The position numbers and the translations under genes were made by a program. A DNA stretch of 64,000 nucleotides from positions 1 to 64,000 of the IMG/VR virus record IMGVR_UViG_3300028045_000010. One strand, 5' to 3'. The DNA comes from a virus. Below the pieces are notes generated by a model, which saw only the letters and a program-made list of their open reading frames with translations, searched no databases and had not been told where the DNA came from. This document shows, one piece after another, positions 1 to 8,026 of the stretch (position 1 is its first letter; the number at the start of each line of letters is the position of its first letter).

Positions 1-813
1 ACTTTCATTTAACCAAAATGCAATATCTTTATGGCAAGGAGGATATTTTGAATATTCTTGAAATTCTACAATGTCACCAGAATAAAATTGCTTTAAAAAC
101 CTTTCATCCGTTGTCCAAAAATATCTAATGTCTGGTATATTAAACAAAATCATAGCAAGTCTTTCAAGTCCTAAGCCAAAAGCCCATGCTTTTTTATTTT
201 TAAGACCACAATTTTCCATAATTTTACTCTGAACAATTCCTCCTCCCATTATTTCTAGCCAATTACCATTGAATTTAACTTCAATCTCTAAAGATGGGTC
301 TGTAAATGGGAAGTAGTCTTCATTAAATCTATATTCACACCCAGGAAACAAATACTCTACTAGGCCTATTAGTTTTTTTTTAAACTCTTCTTCTACATCT
401 TCACTATCTTCAACTATACAAACTCCTTCCATTTGGTGAAAAACAGGATAATGACAATTATCTATTTCATCTTTTCTATAAACATCACCAGTAACAAGAA
501 ACTTACTATAGCCTTTTAATAAAAGCTCATTTTGATGAGCTGAAGTATGAGTTCTTAAGCATGTGTCTTCATCAAAATAATATGTGTCAGAAAAACTTCT
601 TGCTGGGTGGTTTGGGGGGATTAATAATTTATCAAAATTTTCAACAACATCTACTTTAGAGTTTAAGTCATCAAAAGTTTTAAATTCTTGTCCAAAGTAT
701 TTATAAATTCTTTTTTTAATAATCTCAATAGGATGATTTTTTGTATTATGAATATTTCTATTCATCTTTTCTCTTATTGACTTTGTAATGTTGTAATTTT
801 TTACATTTCCCAT
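1..813 (-). CDS. Single-chain (mitochondrial-type) phenylalanyl-tRNA synthetase, C-terminus cut by window edge
   Basis: The reading frame opens at ATG 813 and runs off the window start (271 codons visible). It should charge tRNA-Phe with phenylalanine. Class II synthetase motif 2 is seen around residues 105-129 (FLVTGDVYRKDEID, then HYPVFHQMEG), the Phe-pocket segment FPFTDPS around 169-174, a GGGIV turn near 190, and motif 3 AFGLGLERLAMILFNIPDIR around 211-230. From about residue 250 (FQEYSKYPPC, HKDIAFWL) it enters the FDX-ACB anticodon-binding domain, which is the fusion order of the monomeric organellar enzyme (human FARS2); bacterial enzymes are alpha2-beta2 with separate PheS and PheT. 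The N-terminus lacks the long coiled arm of bacterial PheS. The phage also encodes tRNA-Phe at 22.4 kb. Alternative: a lone PheS alpha, argued against by the continuing ACB sequence. Confidence 0.88.
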   Translation of the reverse strand, partial: MGNVKNYNITKSIREKMNRNIHNTKNHPIEIIKKRIYKYFGQEFKTFDDLNSKVDVVENFDKLLIPPNHPARSFSDTYYFDEDTCLRTHTSAHQNELLLKGYSKFLVTGDVYRKDEIDNCHYPVFHQMEGVCIVEDSEDVEEEFKKKLIGLVEYLFPGCEYRFNEDYFPFTDPSLEIEVKFNGNWLEIMGGGIVQSKIMENCGLKNKKAWAFGLGLERLAMILFNIPDIRYFWTTDERFLKQFYSGDIVEFQEYSKYPPCHKDIAFWLNES

Positions 814-881
814 TTTACAAGATTTGATTTATTTAATACAAATTTATAAAATTTTTTTTATTATAAAAAAGATTTATTTTT

Positions 882-1556
882 TTATTGAAAATTAAGATTT
901 ATAATATTTAAAATATCTTCATCAAAATCTTCTTCAAATCCACTTGCGTATATTGCAAACTCAGTTATTGCTTTCATATATTCGTTTGATGGATTTTCAT
1001 TTGCCTTTCCTCTAACTTGAGTTACAGAACTTGTTTTTATGTCAACCTCTATAGTTACGTGTGGTTGATTTTTCATGTCTCTCATAGATATTATTAAAGA
1101 ATGACCTTTTAATATTTTTTGTCCATAACTTGAAACACAATTTTTCATAACACTTCCTTCTAAAGCTAATTCAGAAGAGTTTAATAGTTTAAAGAAATAC
1201 TTTTTGTTTTTAGTTGTATATATTATTGTTTCTTCATCTATCTTTTTGTTTGGATGCTTTTTTATATCTTTAAACTCTAGGCTATTATGCCAATCTCTAG
1301 AGTTTTTAAAAGCTTCATTAAATGACAAAGAAAAGATGTCAGGCCTTTCTTTTGTTGCCCAATCTATTATATACTGAAAATCATGAGCCCTATCTAATAG
1401 GTCTAAATTTTTAGAAACTTCTCTGCCAATCCATACATCATATTTATGTGAGCCACAAATTCTACCTATTTCAGAAACTAATTTGGTGGTATGGTGGTCT
1501 AGTCCCATACTTTTCATTATTTCCTTCTCTCTTTTTGTAGCTTTATTTTTTGACAT
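882..1556 (-). CDS. PcfJ-like domain protein
   Basis: A 224-residue protein. The C-terminal half carries the PcfJ-type signature: ELALEGSVMKNCVSSYG at about 130-145, then GHSLIISMRD, VTIEVD and VTQVRGKANENP. PcfJ was named from an enterococcal conjugative plasmid and the domain is common in phages and plasmids; its biochemical function is not established. The N-terminal half is basic and unassigned. The start ATG (1556-1554) overlaps the stop of the upstream gene (TAATG), so the two are translationally coupled. A second, much larger PcfJ-like protein is encoded at 10.5-12.4 kb. Domain assignment is by motif recall, not by search. Confidence 0.7.
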   Translation of the reverse strand: MSKNKATKREKEIMKSMGLDHHTTKLVSEIGRICGSHKYDVWIGREVSKNLDLLDRAHDFQYIIDWATKERPDIFSLSFNEAFKNSRDWHNSLEFKDIKKHPNKKIDEETIIYTTKNKKYFFKLLNSSELALEGSVMKNCVSSYGQKILKGHSLIISMRDMKNQPHVTIEVDIKTSSVTQVRGKANENPSNEYMKAITEFAIYASGFEEDFDEDILNIINLNFQ

Positions 1557-1828
1557 TAAAAAATGTTTATTATTAAAATATATTCTTTATCTTCCTTAAT
1601 ATTAGGATTTTTTTCTAAAGAATAAGAGCCAGAATAATCTTTAGAGTCTTTTAATGTAATTCCTCTTATTTTATTTGTTTTGTTAAAACAAAAAGTAGAA
1701 TTATTTTCATTTATTTGAAAATTTGTTATTGTATAACATTTCATTACAACTCTTAATTTATGTTGTAACGTAGAAGACAATCTTCTTTCAGCGCTTCTGT
1801 TAGATATTTCAAAACTTCTTGTAGTCAA
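1556..1828 (-). CDS. Hypothetical protein, 90 aa
   Basis: Small protein of unknown function, rich in Ser, Asn and Lys, with no transmembrane segment or recognisable motif. Its stop codon shares bases with the start of the PcfJ-like gene downstream (TAATG), which supports it being a real coupled gene. Only 10 bp separate it from the AT-hook gene upstream. The exact start is uncertain; Met at residue 29 (MKCYTITNF) would also be possible. Confidence 0.5.
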   Translation of the reverse strand: MTTRSFEISNRSAERRLSSTLQHKLRVVMKCYTITNFQINENNSTFCFNKTNKIRGITLKDSKDYSGSYSLEKNPNIKEDKEYILIINIF

Positions 1829-1838
1829 AGGTTAACTT

Positions 1839-2339
1839 TTACTTTTTAGTTCTTTTTTTTTGCTTTTTAGTTTTTGGTCTACCTCTTTTAGGTTTGTTTT
1901 TTGAACCTTTTGGTCTACCGCCTTTATTTTTGATTTCCACAGAATCTTCTGGGACTATAACTTCCACTTCTATAGGCTTATCAACATTTAGCTCTTCTTT
2001 TAGTGAGTTATCGTGGATTTCTTCAATAGCAGAAACATCTTCTTCTTTTGTGAAAATCTTAACAACAGTTTTAAGTGTTTTCTTTACTTTTTCAACAATG
2101 CTAATGTTGTTATAGACTTTATAATAAGAATAATTTTTAGGAAGGTCTTCTTGAGTTATTTTTAGTATTCTCTTTTTTTCGTATAATCTTAATATACTAT
2201 TATTGCCTTTATGTTCTATGTAGATGTATTCTCCAGATTTTAGAGTTAAATTGATATTGCTACCATCTTTTTTTAAAAAAGGCAACCTTACATCCTGAGG
2301 TATTGAGCCAGTTTCATTTGTGATATTTGTTACTTTCAT
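1839..2339 (-). CDS. AT-hook protein of unknown function, 166 aa
   Basis: The last 30 residues are strongly basic and contain two AT-hook-like motifs, GGRPKGSKNKPK and RGRPKTKKQK; the GRP core inserts in the minor groove of AT-rich DNA in characterised AT-hook proteins. The N-terminal part (about 1-100) is predicted globular with alternating beta-like segments and a short acidic linker (about 100-135) precedes the hooks. I chose ATG 2339 (MKVTNITNETG) because it follows an A-rich leader; an in-frame ATG 30 bases upstream is possible (176 aa). Inference: a DNA-binding or nucleoid/virion DNA protein suited to this AT-rich genome. Confidence 0.6.
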   Translation of the reverse strand: MKVTNITNETGSIPQDVRLPFLKKDGSNINLTLKSGEYIYIEHKGNNSILRLYEKKRILKITQEDLPKNYSYYKVYNNISIVEKVKKTLKTVVKIFTKEEDVSAIEEIHDNSLKEELNVDKPIEVEVIVPEDSVEIKNKGGRPKGSKNKPKRGRPKTKKQKKRTKK

Positions 2340-2406
2340 AATGTTTTTATTTACTATGCAATATAACAAATAAAAACAAAAAATAAAGTATTATGAAGTG
2401 ATTTAT

Positions 2407-4239
2407 TTATTTACAATTAGGATTTTTTACAAAAACCATAGAATTTAAATCTAATATAAAATTTTTGCTTTCATTTAAAAAGTCTTTTTCGTAAAACTTT
2501 TGAACTATACCAAATACACTACCTGGCCTTTCAACTTCTACTGTTTTTTCTGATTCATTTTCTTTAGACTTAGAAACAGATTCATTAATTGTTTTTTTGT
2601 TGTCTTCAATATAAAAATTACCAGAACCTTCTATGTTTTCAAAAACTTCATTTAATTCTTCAGATTCTTTTATTGTTTCAAACTTATTAAACAAAGAAAG
2701 TTTACTCCATCTTTCTTTTTCGTATTCAGAATTTGTTTTTTCTGTAACAATATATCTCTTATTTACTCCTTTGCTTTTGTTTTCTAATGAAGATGAGAAT
2801 TTTCTTTTGTTAAGCCTTTCTTTTTTAGCACTTTCAGCAAGACCCATTCTTTTCATTTTATCGTGGTCTCTACCTACTCCACTAGTTCTTTCCCACTCCT
2901 CTTTGCTATTAGGCTTTACGAAAGGCATTCCTAATGGATGAGTGTTTGGGTCAACCTTAACAACTTGAGTGTATGGCTTACTTGCATTTGCACTTACATC
3001 TTCTGGTATTACATTGTAGTCTTTGTCCACTTTTGGTCTACTAGAATTTTTTAACTTAGAATAAGAAGTGTTTTTAATAGATTTTTTATTACTTTTTTTA
3101 TTACTTTTTGACTCGTTAAGCTCACCCTCTTCATAAATTGGGTCATTTACTGGGATGTTCCAAGGAGCTCCAGCTTGTGATTTTTTGTCACCTTTAGATT
3201 TATTTGCTTTTTTAGAATATTTTCTTTTTACAGCTTTTGAAAATAGTTTAGTATCGTACCTTCCAGCGCCAGAACCTGCAGGACCAGCCATGCTTATTTC
3301 TTCAATAACTTCATTTTTTAACTCTTCATAAAGCTCTGTAACTTCAGCTGGTGTTAAATCATTAATATTATCAGTACCAAACATATTTTGACACTTTTCC
3401 TTAAACGGCTCTTCATCTTGAACACTGATGATAACATCATCAAAATCTCTTCTAGACTCTTCGTCATCAAACAATAAAAACTTATCATCTTTTAAAGGAA
3501 TCTTATTAAGCTTCTCCTGAGCTGGTATATTTTTTTCGTCATCTGGTAACGTTTCATACTTTTCTCCTTCGTTAATATTTTCGAAGTTTAAATCATCTTT
3601 AAAAAGATTTTTAAGTGTTAAATTTTTCATATCTAAAGTTTCAACTATTGATGTTGTGCTTGCGTCAAGTCTGTCTTCAACGCCTAATTTTGTGTTTGTT
3701 AAAAACCCAACCTCCCTTGTTGCAGCGTTTGCGAATAAATCTGTAAGTGATTTTTTTGCCTTGCTTAATGGTACGGTTAGTCTTTCGTTTACCATATAAG
3801 TTTTTCCGTCTTCATCTACGCCTCTAAAAAATCCAGACTCTGGGCTCTTGTATTGTAAATGTAATGTTTTGTTTCCTATTATTTCATAGTCAATTTGAGA
3901 TTCTACTCTCTTAGCTCCAATAAATATTTGTTTCTCAATAGTTCCAGAATTAGGTCCGTGGTCCATATTTTCTGAACTATCATACTTTCTAGGTCTTCCT
4001 GTTACTATAACGTTGTACTCACCTTCTTCAACACCAGCTCCGTAAGTTGTTCCATCACCATATACTCCAGCAACTTTTTCATTTCTTTTAAAGCCAAGCT
4101 TTTCTTCAATTACTTTAGATGTAGTATCATTAAGGATTTTTTTCATCATACTTAAAGTATCATGAGTTTTTTCGAGTTCTTTAGAGAATTCTTTTTCTCT
4201 TTTTTCTTCTCCGTTATTTATGTTTATCTTTTCGGCCAT
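2407..4239 (-). CDS. Large hydrophilic probable virion protein, 610 aa
   Basis: Unrecognised protein, highly charged and low in hydrophobic stretches. The N-terminal third has beta-rich segments (GVYGDGTTYGAGVEEGEYNV; ESQIDYEIIGNKTLHLQY). Around residues 310-325 it has SMAGPAGSGAGRYDTKLF, followed by a Lys-rich segment; a similar Gly/Ala-then-aromatic-Thr element ends the protein at 13758-14792 (TSAGGFNTPRY). Such elements are frequent in structural or internal virion proteins of marine T4-like phages, which is the only basis for the virion suggestion. Several [LI]xE tripeptides are present that a T4-type prohead protease could cut. It is the first gene of the minus-strand block ending at the AT-hook gene. 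Confidence 0.5.
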   Translation of the reverse strand: MAEKININNGEEKREKEFSKELEKTHDTLSMMKKILNDTTSKVIEEKLGFKRNEKVAGVYGDGTTYGAGVEEGEYNVIVTGRPRKYDSSENMDHGPNSGTIEKQIFIGAKRVESQIDYEIIGNKTLHLQYKSPESGFFRGVDEDGKTYMVNERLTVPLSKAKKSLTDLFANAATREVGFLTNTKLGVEDRLDASTTSIVETLDMKNLTLKNLFKDDLNFENINEGEKYETLPDDEKNIPAQEKLNKIPLKDDKFLLFDDEESRRDFDDVIISVQDEEPFKEKCQNMFGTDNINDLTPAEVTELYEELKNEVIEEISMAGPAGSGAGRYDTKLFSKAVKRKYSKKANKSKGDKKSQAGAPWNIPVNDPIYEEGELNESKSNKKSNKKSIKNTSYSKLKNSSRPKVDKDYNVIPEDVSANASKPYTQVVKVDPNTHPLGMPFVKPNSKEEWERTSGVGRDHDKMKRMGLAESAKKERLNKRKFSSSLENKSKGVNKRYIVTEKTNSEYEKERWSKLSLFNKFETIKESEELNEVFENIEGSGNFYIEDNKKTINESVSKSKENESEKTVEVERPGSVFGIVQKFYEKDFLNESKNFILDLNSMVFVKNPNCK

Positions 4240-4310
4240 TTTAAACCTATTATATTTTGCTTTTCATATAAATATACCTAAAAATTAAAAAACAGAATAT
4301 ATTGTTATAC

Positions 4311-4337
4311 AAAAAAACCCACTGAGTCAGCGGGTCT
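4311..4337 (-). terminator. Rho-independent terminator
   Basis: Read on the minus strand: ACCCGCT, loop GACTC, AGTGGGT, then a run of T. The 7-bp stem includes one G-T pair. It overlaps the last codons of the 89-aa gene and ends that transcript before the 610-aa gene. Confidence 0.75.
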
Positions 4338-4596
4338 TGTTTGTGTAATTTTTTTTTAAAAATTTCCAATCATTTTTTGATGATATTGGCATACCTGGGT
4401 TGTCCTGGTATAGTTTGCCTTTATATTTATATCCTATAAACCTTTTTTTTATTATTTTTTCACGTTTACGTGTTATAGGATTTGTTTTAACAAAAGAATA
4501 GTCAACATAAGTTCTTTTGCATCTAATCCAAAAAGAATAGTTCCATATTATGTTTTTTATATAAAATCTTAATTTTGAATTTTTCCAAAAAATCAT
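4327..4596 (-). CDS. Small basic hypothetical protein, 89 aa
   Basis: Very basic, Tyr/Trp/Lys-rich protein with no recognised domain. The N-terminal region contains IWNYSFWIRCKRTYVDYSF, which is aromatic rather than a clean membrane segment. The stop codon lies inside a transcription terminator, which supports this as the last gene of a small minus-strand group with the membrane protein upstream (13-bp gap). Function unknown. Confidence 0.5.
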   Translation of the reverse strand: MIFWKNSKLRFYIKNIIWNYSFWIRCKRTYVDYSFVKTNPITRKREKIIKKRFIGYKYKGKLYQDNPGMPISSKNDWKFLKKNYTNKTR

Positions 4597-4609
4597 TATA
4601 AATATTAAA

Positions 4610-4849
4610 TTAAATCCAAGTGTCTATTTGAATGTTTGATGAAATGACAATAGAATTGAAAAGTATAAGAAAAATTAAAAATATAGCAACTATTAATATT
4701 AAACCATTTACTAAAACTCTTTCTGCTAAAGAAGTTGATTTTGTTTCTATATCTTTATTAAAAAGCTTATATTCCCTAAATAACAATCTTCCAAAAAATA
4801 GACAACTTAAAGCTATTATTACTAATATTATTTTAAGTGTAATTATCAT
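4610..4849 (-). CDS. Small two-helix membrane protein, 79 aa
   Basis: Two hydrophobic segments are visible: residues about 2-23 (IITLKIILVIIALSCLFF) and about 48-70 (VNGLILIVAIFLIFLILF), separated by a charged loop (REYKLFNKDIETKSTSLAE). Small two-helix proteins of this kind include phage holins, but there is no specific motif, and several others occur in this genome (14.9, 16.2, 18.4, 21.0, 21.2 kb). It is five bases downstream of the 79-aa gene at 4855. Function unknown. Confidence 0.55.
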   Translation of the reverse strand: MIITLKIILVIIALSCLFFGRLLFREYKLFNKDIETKSTSLAERVLVNGLILIVAIFLIFLILFNSIVISSNIQIDTWI

Positions 4850-4854
4850 TTTTT

Positions 4855-5094
4855 TTATTTTTTTGTTTTTTCCTCAACAAGAACAATAGAATTTATGCTT
4901 TTTACCATACTATCAGCTCTCTCTAGGTCTTCAAAAAGTTTAATTATATCATCTGTCGTAGTTGCGTGTCCACCCACTCCAACGGGTCTATTTAGAAATA
5001 TCTCCAAATCTGATAAAGCTCTATCTTTAAGAGCTTGATAATGTGATATTGCTGCCGTAACTGTTGGCGTTAATTGTATTTTTATATCTTCCAT
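4855..5094 (-). CDS. Hypothetical protein, 79 aa
   Basis: Mostly helical-looking soluble protein (AAISHYQALKDRALSDLEIF; IIKLFEDLERADSMVKSINS) with a Gly-rich hinge VGVGGHATTTDD at about 38-49. No family recognised. An A-rich leader precedes the ATG at 5094. Tight spacing with the membrane protein downstream suggests one transcript. Confidence 0.55.
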   Translation of the reverse strand: MEDIKIQLTPTVTAAISHYQALKDRALSDLEIFLNRPVGVGGHATTTDDIIKLFEDLERADSMVKSINSIVLVEEKTKK

Positions 5095-5163
5095 AATGTT
5101 TTTTATAGGGCGTTTTATATTACAAATATATATATTTTTTTTAAAAAAGTAAAGTTAATATGA

Positions 5164-5736
5164 TTAAACAATTTCTTTAAATTGTTTTTTATCTTGTTTT
5201 TTCTTCTCTTTTCTTTCTTCCAAAACTCTTTGACAAGCTAAATCTATCATTTCAGAACTATCTAAAACTTTTTCCGCTCCATAGAATCTTAAATTATCAT
5301 TAAACTCTCTAGTATCTGCTGATTTTTTGCTTAAATTTGGACTTTCTAAAGTTCCCATATCTATCCCACAAAGAGCTTTGTCTAATTGAATTGTTTTATT
5401 TTTTTTATCCAAATCTTTCCATACATCATAAAAAACAGTAATTATATAGTCATACTCATCATTTACTGTCTTTTCGACTTCACTTCTCTTTATGAGAGAT
5501 GCTAATATAAATCTTCCACCTTCTTTTTTGGGGTTTTTTGTGCAGTATAAAAATTTAATTCTATTAGTTTCGATGTCAGCATTATGTACTGTTGTATCTT
5601 TTATTTGCTTTGATATAGGAGCCAACTCTTCATCAGCATCCATATATCCTTCAAAATCTGAAGGTAGTACTGGTGTGTTTTCGAAATTTGTGTTTTCGTT
5701 TAATTCTTCTGGTTTTGCAGTAATTTCTTGTGACAT
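5164..5736 (-). CDS. Putative phage metallopeptidase-fold protein lacking the HExxH-type zinc site
   Basis: 190 residues. The central region (about 58-130) reads like the phage putative-metallopeptidase family (Pfam PhageMetallopep type): RIKFLYCTKN, ASLIKRSEVEK, YDYIITVFYDVWKDL, then QLDKALCGIDMG. In that family the last segment is normally a DHELCH-type zinc-binding helix; here it is DKALCGID, so the two histidines and the acid are replaced. The visible conclusion is a family-like fold with a lost active site, hence perhaps a structural or regulatory derivative. N-terminus is acidic and disordered, C-terminus Lys-rich. Family call is from memory and moderately uncertain. Confidence 0.45.
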   Translation of the reverse strand: MSQEITAKPEELNENTNFENTPVLPSDFEGYMDADEELAPISKQIKDTTVHNADIETNRIKFLYCTKNPKKEGGRFILASLIKRSEVEKTVNDEYDYIITVFYDVWKDLDKKNKTIQLDKALCGIDMGTLESPNLSKKSADTREFNDNLRFYGAEKVLDSSEMIDLACQRVLEERKEKKKQDKKQFKEIV

Positions 5737-5805
5737 AGTTTATTTATTTGTTTATTATTCAATAATTTTAAACAAAAATATAAATAAAACTTTAAATAAT
5801 CAAAT

Positions 5806-6312
5806 TTATTTGTGAATTCTTGTATTTAATGGATTCATTAAATTTTTAGTTCTGATACCAGAAGCTCCTCTCACATTTTTACTAGTGTTGTTTTTGCTGT
5901 GTTTTTGAGAAATGATTTTTTCAGCCCAATTTTTGCCAACATCTCCTCCCCACAAATTCCAAGATTGTAATATTCCTGAATTTTCTACATTTTTACCTTT
6001 TACTTTTTCTGAATTTACCTCATCACAATGATTGTCAAAATAAGCTTTCATTCTTTTGACTTGAGCATGAGTCATAGATTTTTTATCACAAATAGACTTT
6101 GCTTTATTTTTACCAGAACCTTCATTTGGATTGTTATTGTCAATTAAGTTATTTGATGAAATTATTTCTAAAGCTTTTTTAGCTATAGATACCATTTCAT
6201 CTGTTGGGGTGAACTCTCCATTATACATATATCTAAAATCTTCTTTTAAAAGATTTTTAAATTCTTCTCGTATAATTTTTCTAATTTCATTCATTAGATT
6301 AGATTTAGTCAA
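5806..6312 (-). CDS. Probable virion protein with IIREE N-terminal motif and VKRMK/LWGGD domain
   Basis: 168 residues. The N-terminus (LMNEIRKIIREEFKNLLKED) belongs to the short amphipathic 'xIIKEE' segment shared by many proteins in this window. Residues about 78-135 carry MTHAQVKRMKAYFDNH followed by LQSWNLWGGDVGKNWAEKII, a pairing (VKRMK..FxxH...LWGGDxGxxWA) that I recognise as recurrent in tailed-phage proteins of unknown function. The start overlaps the end of the preceding gene by 8 bases, indicating an operon. Inference: an internal or packaged virion protein. Confidence 0.55.
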   Translation of the reverse strand: MTKSNLMNEIRKIIREEFKNLLKEDFRYMYNGEFTPTDEMVSIAKKALEIISSNNLIDNNNPNEGSGKNKAKSICDKKSMTHAQVKRMKAYFDNHCDEVNSEKVKGKNVENSGILQSWNLWGGDVGKNWAEKIISQKHSKNNTSKNVRGASGIRTKNLMNPLNTRIHK

Positions 6313-6835
6313 CTGACGTTTCTACATCTCCACCAACAATTTTAACTAAAGCGCCCTTTATGTCTAATGGTAATTTTGACTCAAACCCTAAGTTGTTAAG
6401 CGTCCAGTTTACCTCATCATAAAATCCCATATTATTAATCGGAGTTCCAGACTCTAATGTTCTTTTAACAGATATCTCAAGAGCCTCTTCTGGTTTTATG
6501 TATGAAAAAGAGTTGTTTCTTGCAGAGTCTGGTATAGTTGGTAAAAATGTACTTACAGTTTCTCCTTGACCAGCCTGTTTCATGCCCTGAAAAGGAATTC
6601 CATCATTTCCATACTCTTTTATAAGTCTATGTTTTGATAGTTTTTTTAATCTTTCAGACTCTTCAGTTAATTTAATACTATCAACTTCTTTTTCTTTTTT
6701 ATTCTTTACAAACTCACCTCTTTTTTGATAAGTTTCATTAAGTTCTTTCATCCTTTCAAGTTGAGTATTCTCTTGAATATTATTCTTTCCATTTTCTTCA
6801 GGAGAAAAATCAAACACTTCTGATAGCTTATACAT
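6305..6835 (-). CDS. Hypothetical protein, 176 aa
   Basis: Unrecognised. N-terminal half is charged and probably coiled (TQLERMKELNETYQKRGEF; KLTEESERLKKLSKHRL); the C-terminal half is globular-looking with EVNWTLNNLGFESKLPLDIKG. The RLKKLSKHRLIKEYGNDG segment resembles the capsid-associated linker-type segments in neighbours. It overlaps the next gene by 8 bases and follows a T/A-rich leader. Function unknown. Confidence 0.55.
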   Translation of the reverse strand: MYKLSEVFDFSPEENGKNNIQENTQLERMKELNETYQKRGEFVKNKKEKEVDSIKLTEESERLKKLSKHRLIKEYGNDGIPFQGMKQAGQGETVSTFLPTIPDSARNNSFSYIKPEEALEISVKRTLESGTPINNMGFYDEVNWTLNNLGFESKLPLDIKGALVKIVGGDVETSVD

Positions 6836-6878
6836 TTTTTTAATATTTTATAATAAATAGTTTATAAAAACAATTTAC

Positions 6879-7361
6879 TTACCAAGTAACGACTCCTAAT
6901 CCTAAATCTCCATAGTAACGTTTACTCTTAGCTATAGTTTGTTTAATTGCTTTTTCTGAGCCGAACTTAGACTTTCCTACCATAGAATTATTTGAATTGT
7001 TTGGCATATCGTCATTTGGCATTATATCCCCATACTCATCAACAATCTCATCTAAAGTGTTTTCACTAAATTCATCTTCAGATTTAGACTTTTGTATAAA
7101 CTCTTTTACAAAATCTATTATATTAGAATTTTGATTAACTTCATCGCCCATCCAATTGTTTATACAATCATTTTTTACTTTCAAATTCATATCTCTTCCG
7201 TCTGTAGTTGAAAAATCTATTATGAATATATCTTTATCTACATCCATATTTGCATTTGCTACAGAGCCAACAATGTCAGGAGCTAAATAATAAAAAGATT
7301 CATCTCTATCATTAAAGCCTTCAATAAGAATGTTTCTTAGCTCTTTTCCTTTACTATACAT
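6879..7361 (-). CDS. Hypothetical protein, 160 aa
   Basis: Acidic protein without recognised family. The N-terminus, MYSKGKELRNILIEGFND, is similar in character to the short N-terminal motifs of other small genes here, and contains LIE, a T4 prohead-protease-like [LI]xE tripeptide. A middle beta-rich part (KDIFIIDFSTTDGRDMNL) precedes an Asn/Asp-rich low-complexity stretch and a C-terminal basic part. Likely co-transcribed with its flanking genes. Function unknown. Confidence 0.5.
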   Translation of the reverse strand: MYSKGKELRNILIEGFNDRDESFYYLAPDIVGSVANANMDVDKDIFIIDFSTTDGRDMNLKVKNDCINNWMGDEVNQNSNIIDFVKEFIQKSKSEDEFSENTLDEIVDEYGDIMPNDDMPNNSNNSMVGKSKFGSEKAIKQTIAKSKRYYGDLGLGVVTW

Positions 7362-7390
7362 CTAATTTATTGTTTTTAAATAAATAGATG

Positions 7391-7909
7391 TTAATTTATA
7401 AAATCAATTAGACTTTTCCATTTCATTAAATTATTATTATCTATTTGTATTTTAAAGTTATATAATTTATCATTTTCTAAAAATAATTGCTTTTTGACTT
7501 TTGGAACATTATAATAGTTGTCACCGTAAATTTCATTCACTACTTCTAAATCGCTTTTTTTATCATAATAAAATTCTGGATGCTTTCTTTCTATATTATC
7601 ATCTTCCTTTTCTTTTTCTTCTGGGTGGTTGGAGTTAATAACATTTTCCCTCTTAACAACAGACATCCAACTTTCCCCAGCCTCAAATCTGTGTCTAAAC
7701 ATTATTGGAGTATCATATTTTACAACATTCTTATCTATGCCGTAATTTTCCACTCTATATATTGTAGAGCCAGTTAAAAAATAATATGACAAAACACCCT
7801 CTTCATTGTAAGGGTTGTTGTTTTTCTCTATTAATAATTCAACTTCACTATTGGTAGATTCTTTGTACTTAAACAAAAATCCTTTTTTATCATATTCAAA
7901 ATAATACAT
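7391..7909 (-). CDS. Hypothetical protein, 172 aa
   Basis: Soluble-looking protein of alternating beta segments (MYYFEYDKKGFLFKYKE; GVLSYYFLTGSTIYRVENYG; TPIMFRHRFEAGESWMSVV). Residues about 24-31 (VELLIEKN) weakly resemble the LLIE tag discussed at 17 kb, but lack the preceding YKR. No family recognised. It heads the minus-strand block running down to the 4.3-kb terminator. Confidence 0.5.
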   Translation of the reverse strand: MYYFEYDKKGFLFKYKESTNSEVELLIEKNNNPYNEEGVLSYYFLTGSTIYRVENYGIDKNVVKYDTPIMFRHRFEAGESWMSVVKRENVINSNHPEEKEKEDDNIERKHPEFYYDKKSDLEVVNEIYGDNYYNVPKVKKQLFLENDKLYNFKIQIDNNNLMKWKSLIDFIN

Positions 7910-8026
7910 TATACAAATTAAAATAAAAAAATCTTTTGTGTAAATAGTAGTATTGTTTTTGTTAATATTTATTATTGATATAATTAAAATAATAATGACA
8001 TATTTATAATATAATTAATAAAGAAT

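Noticed and set aside
4632-4889. Plus-strand membrane-like frame opposite the 79-aa protein
   Set aside because: It is the mirror of a better-supported minus-strand gene in an operon and has no leader.
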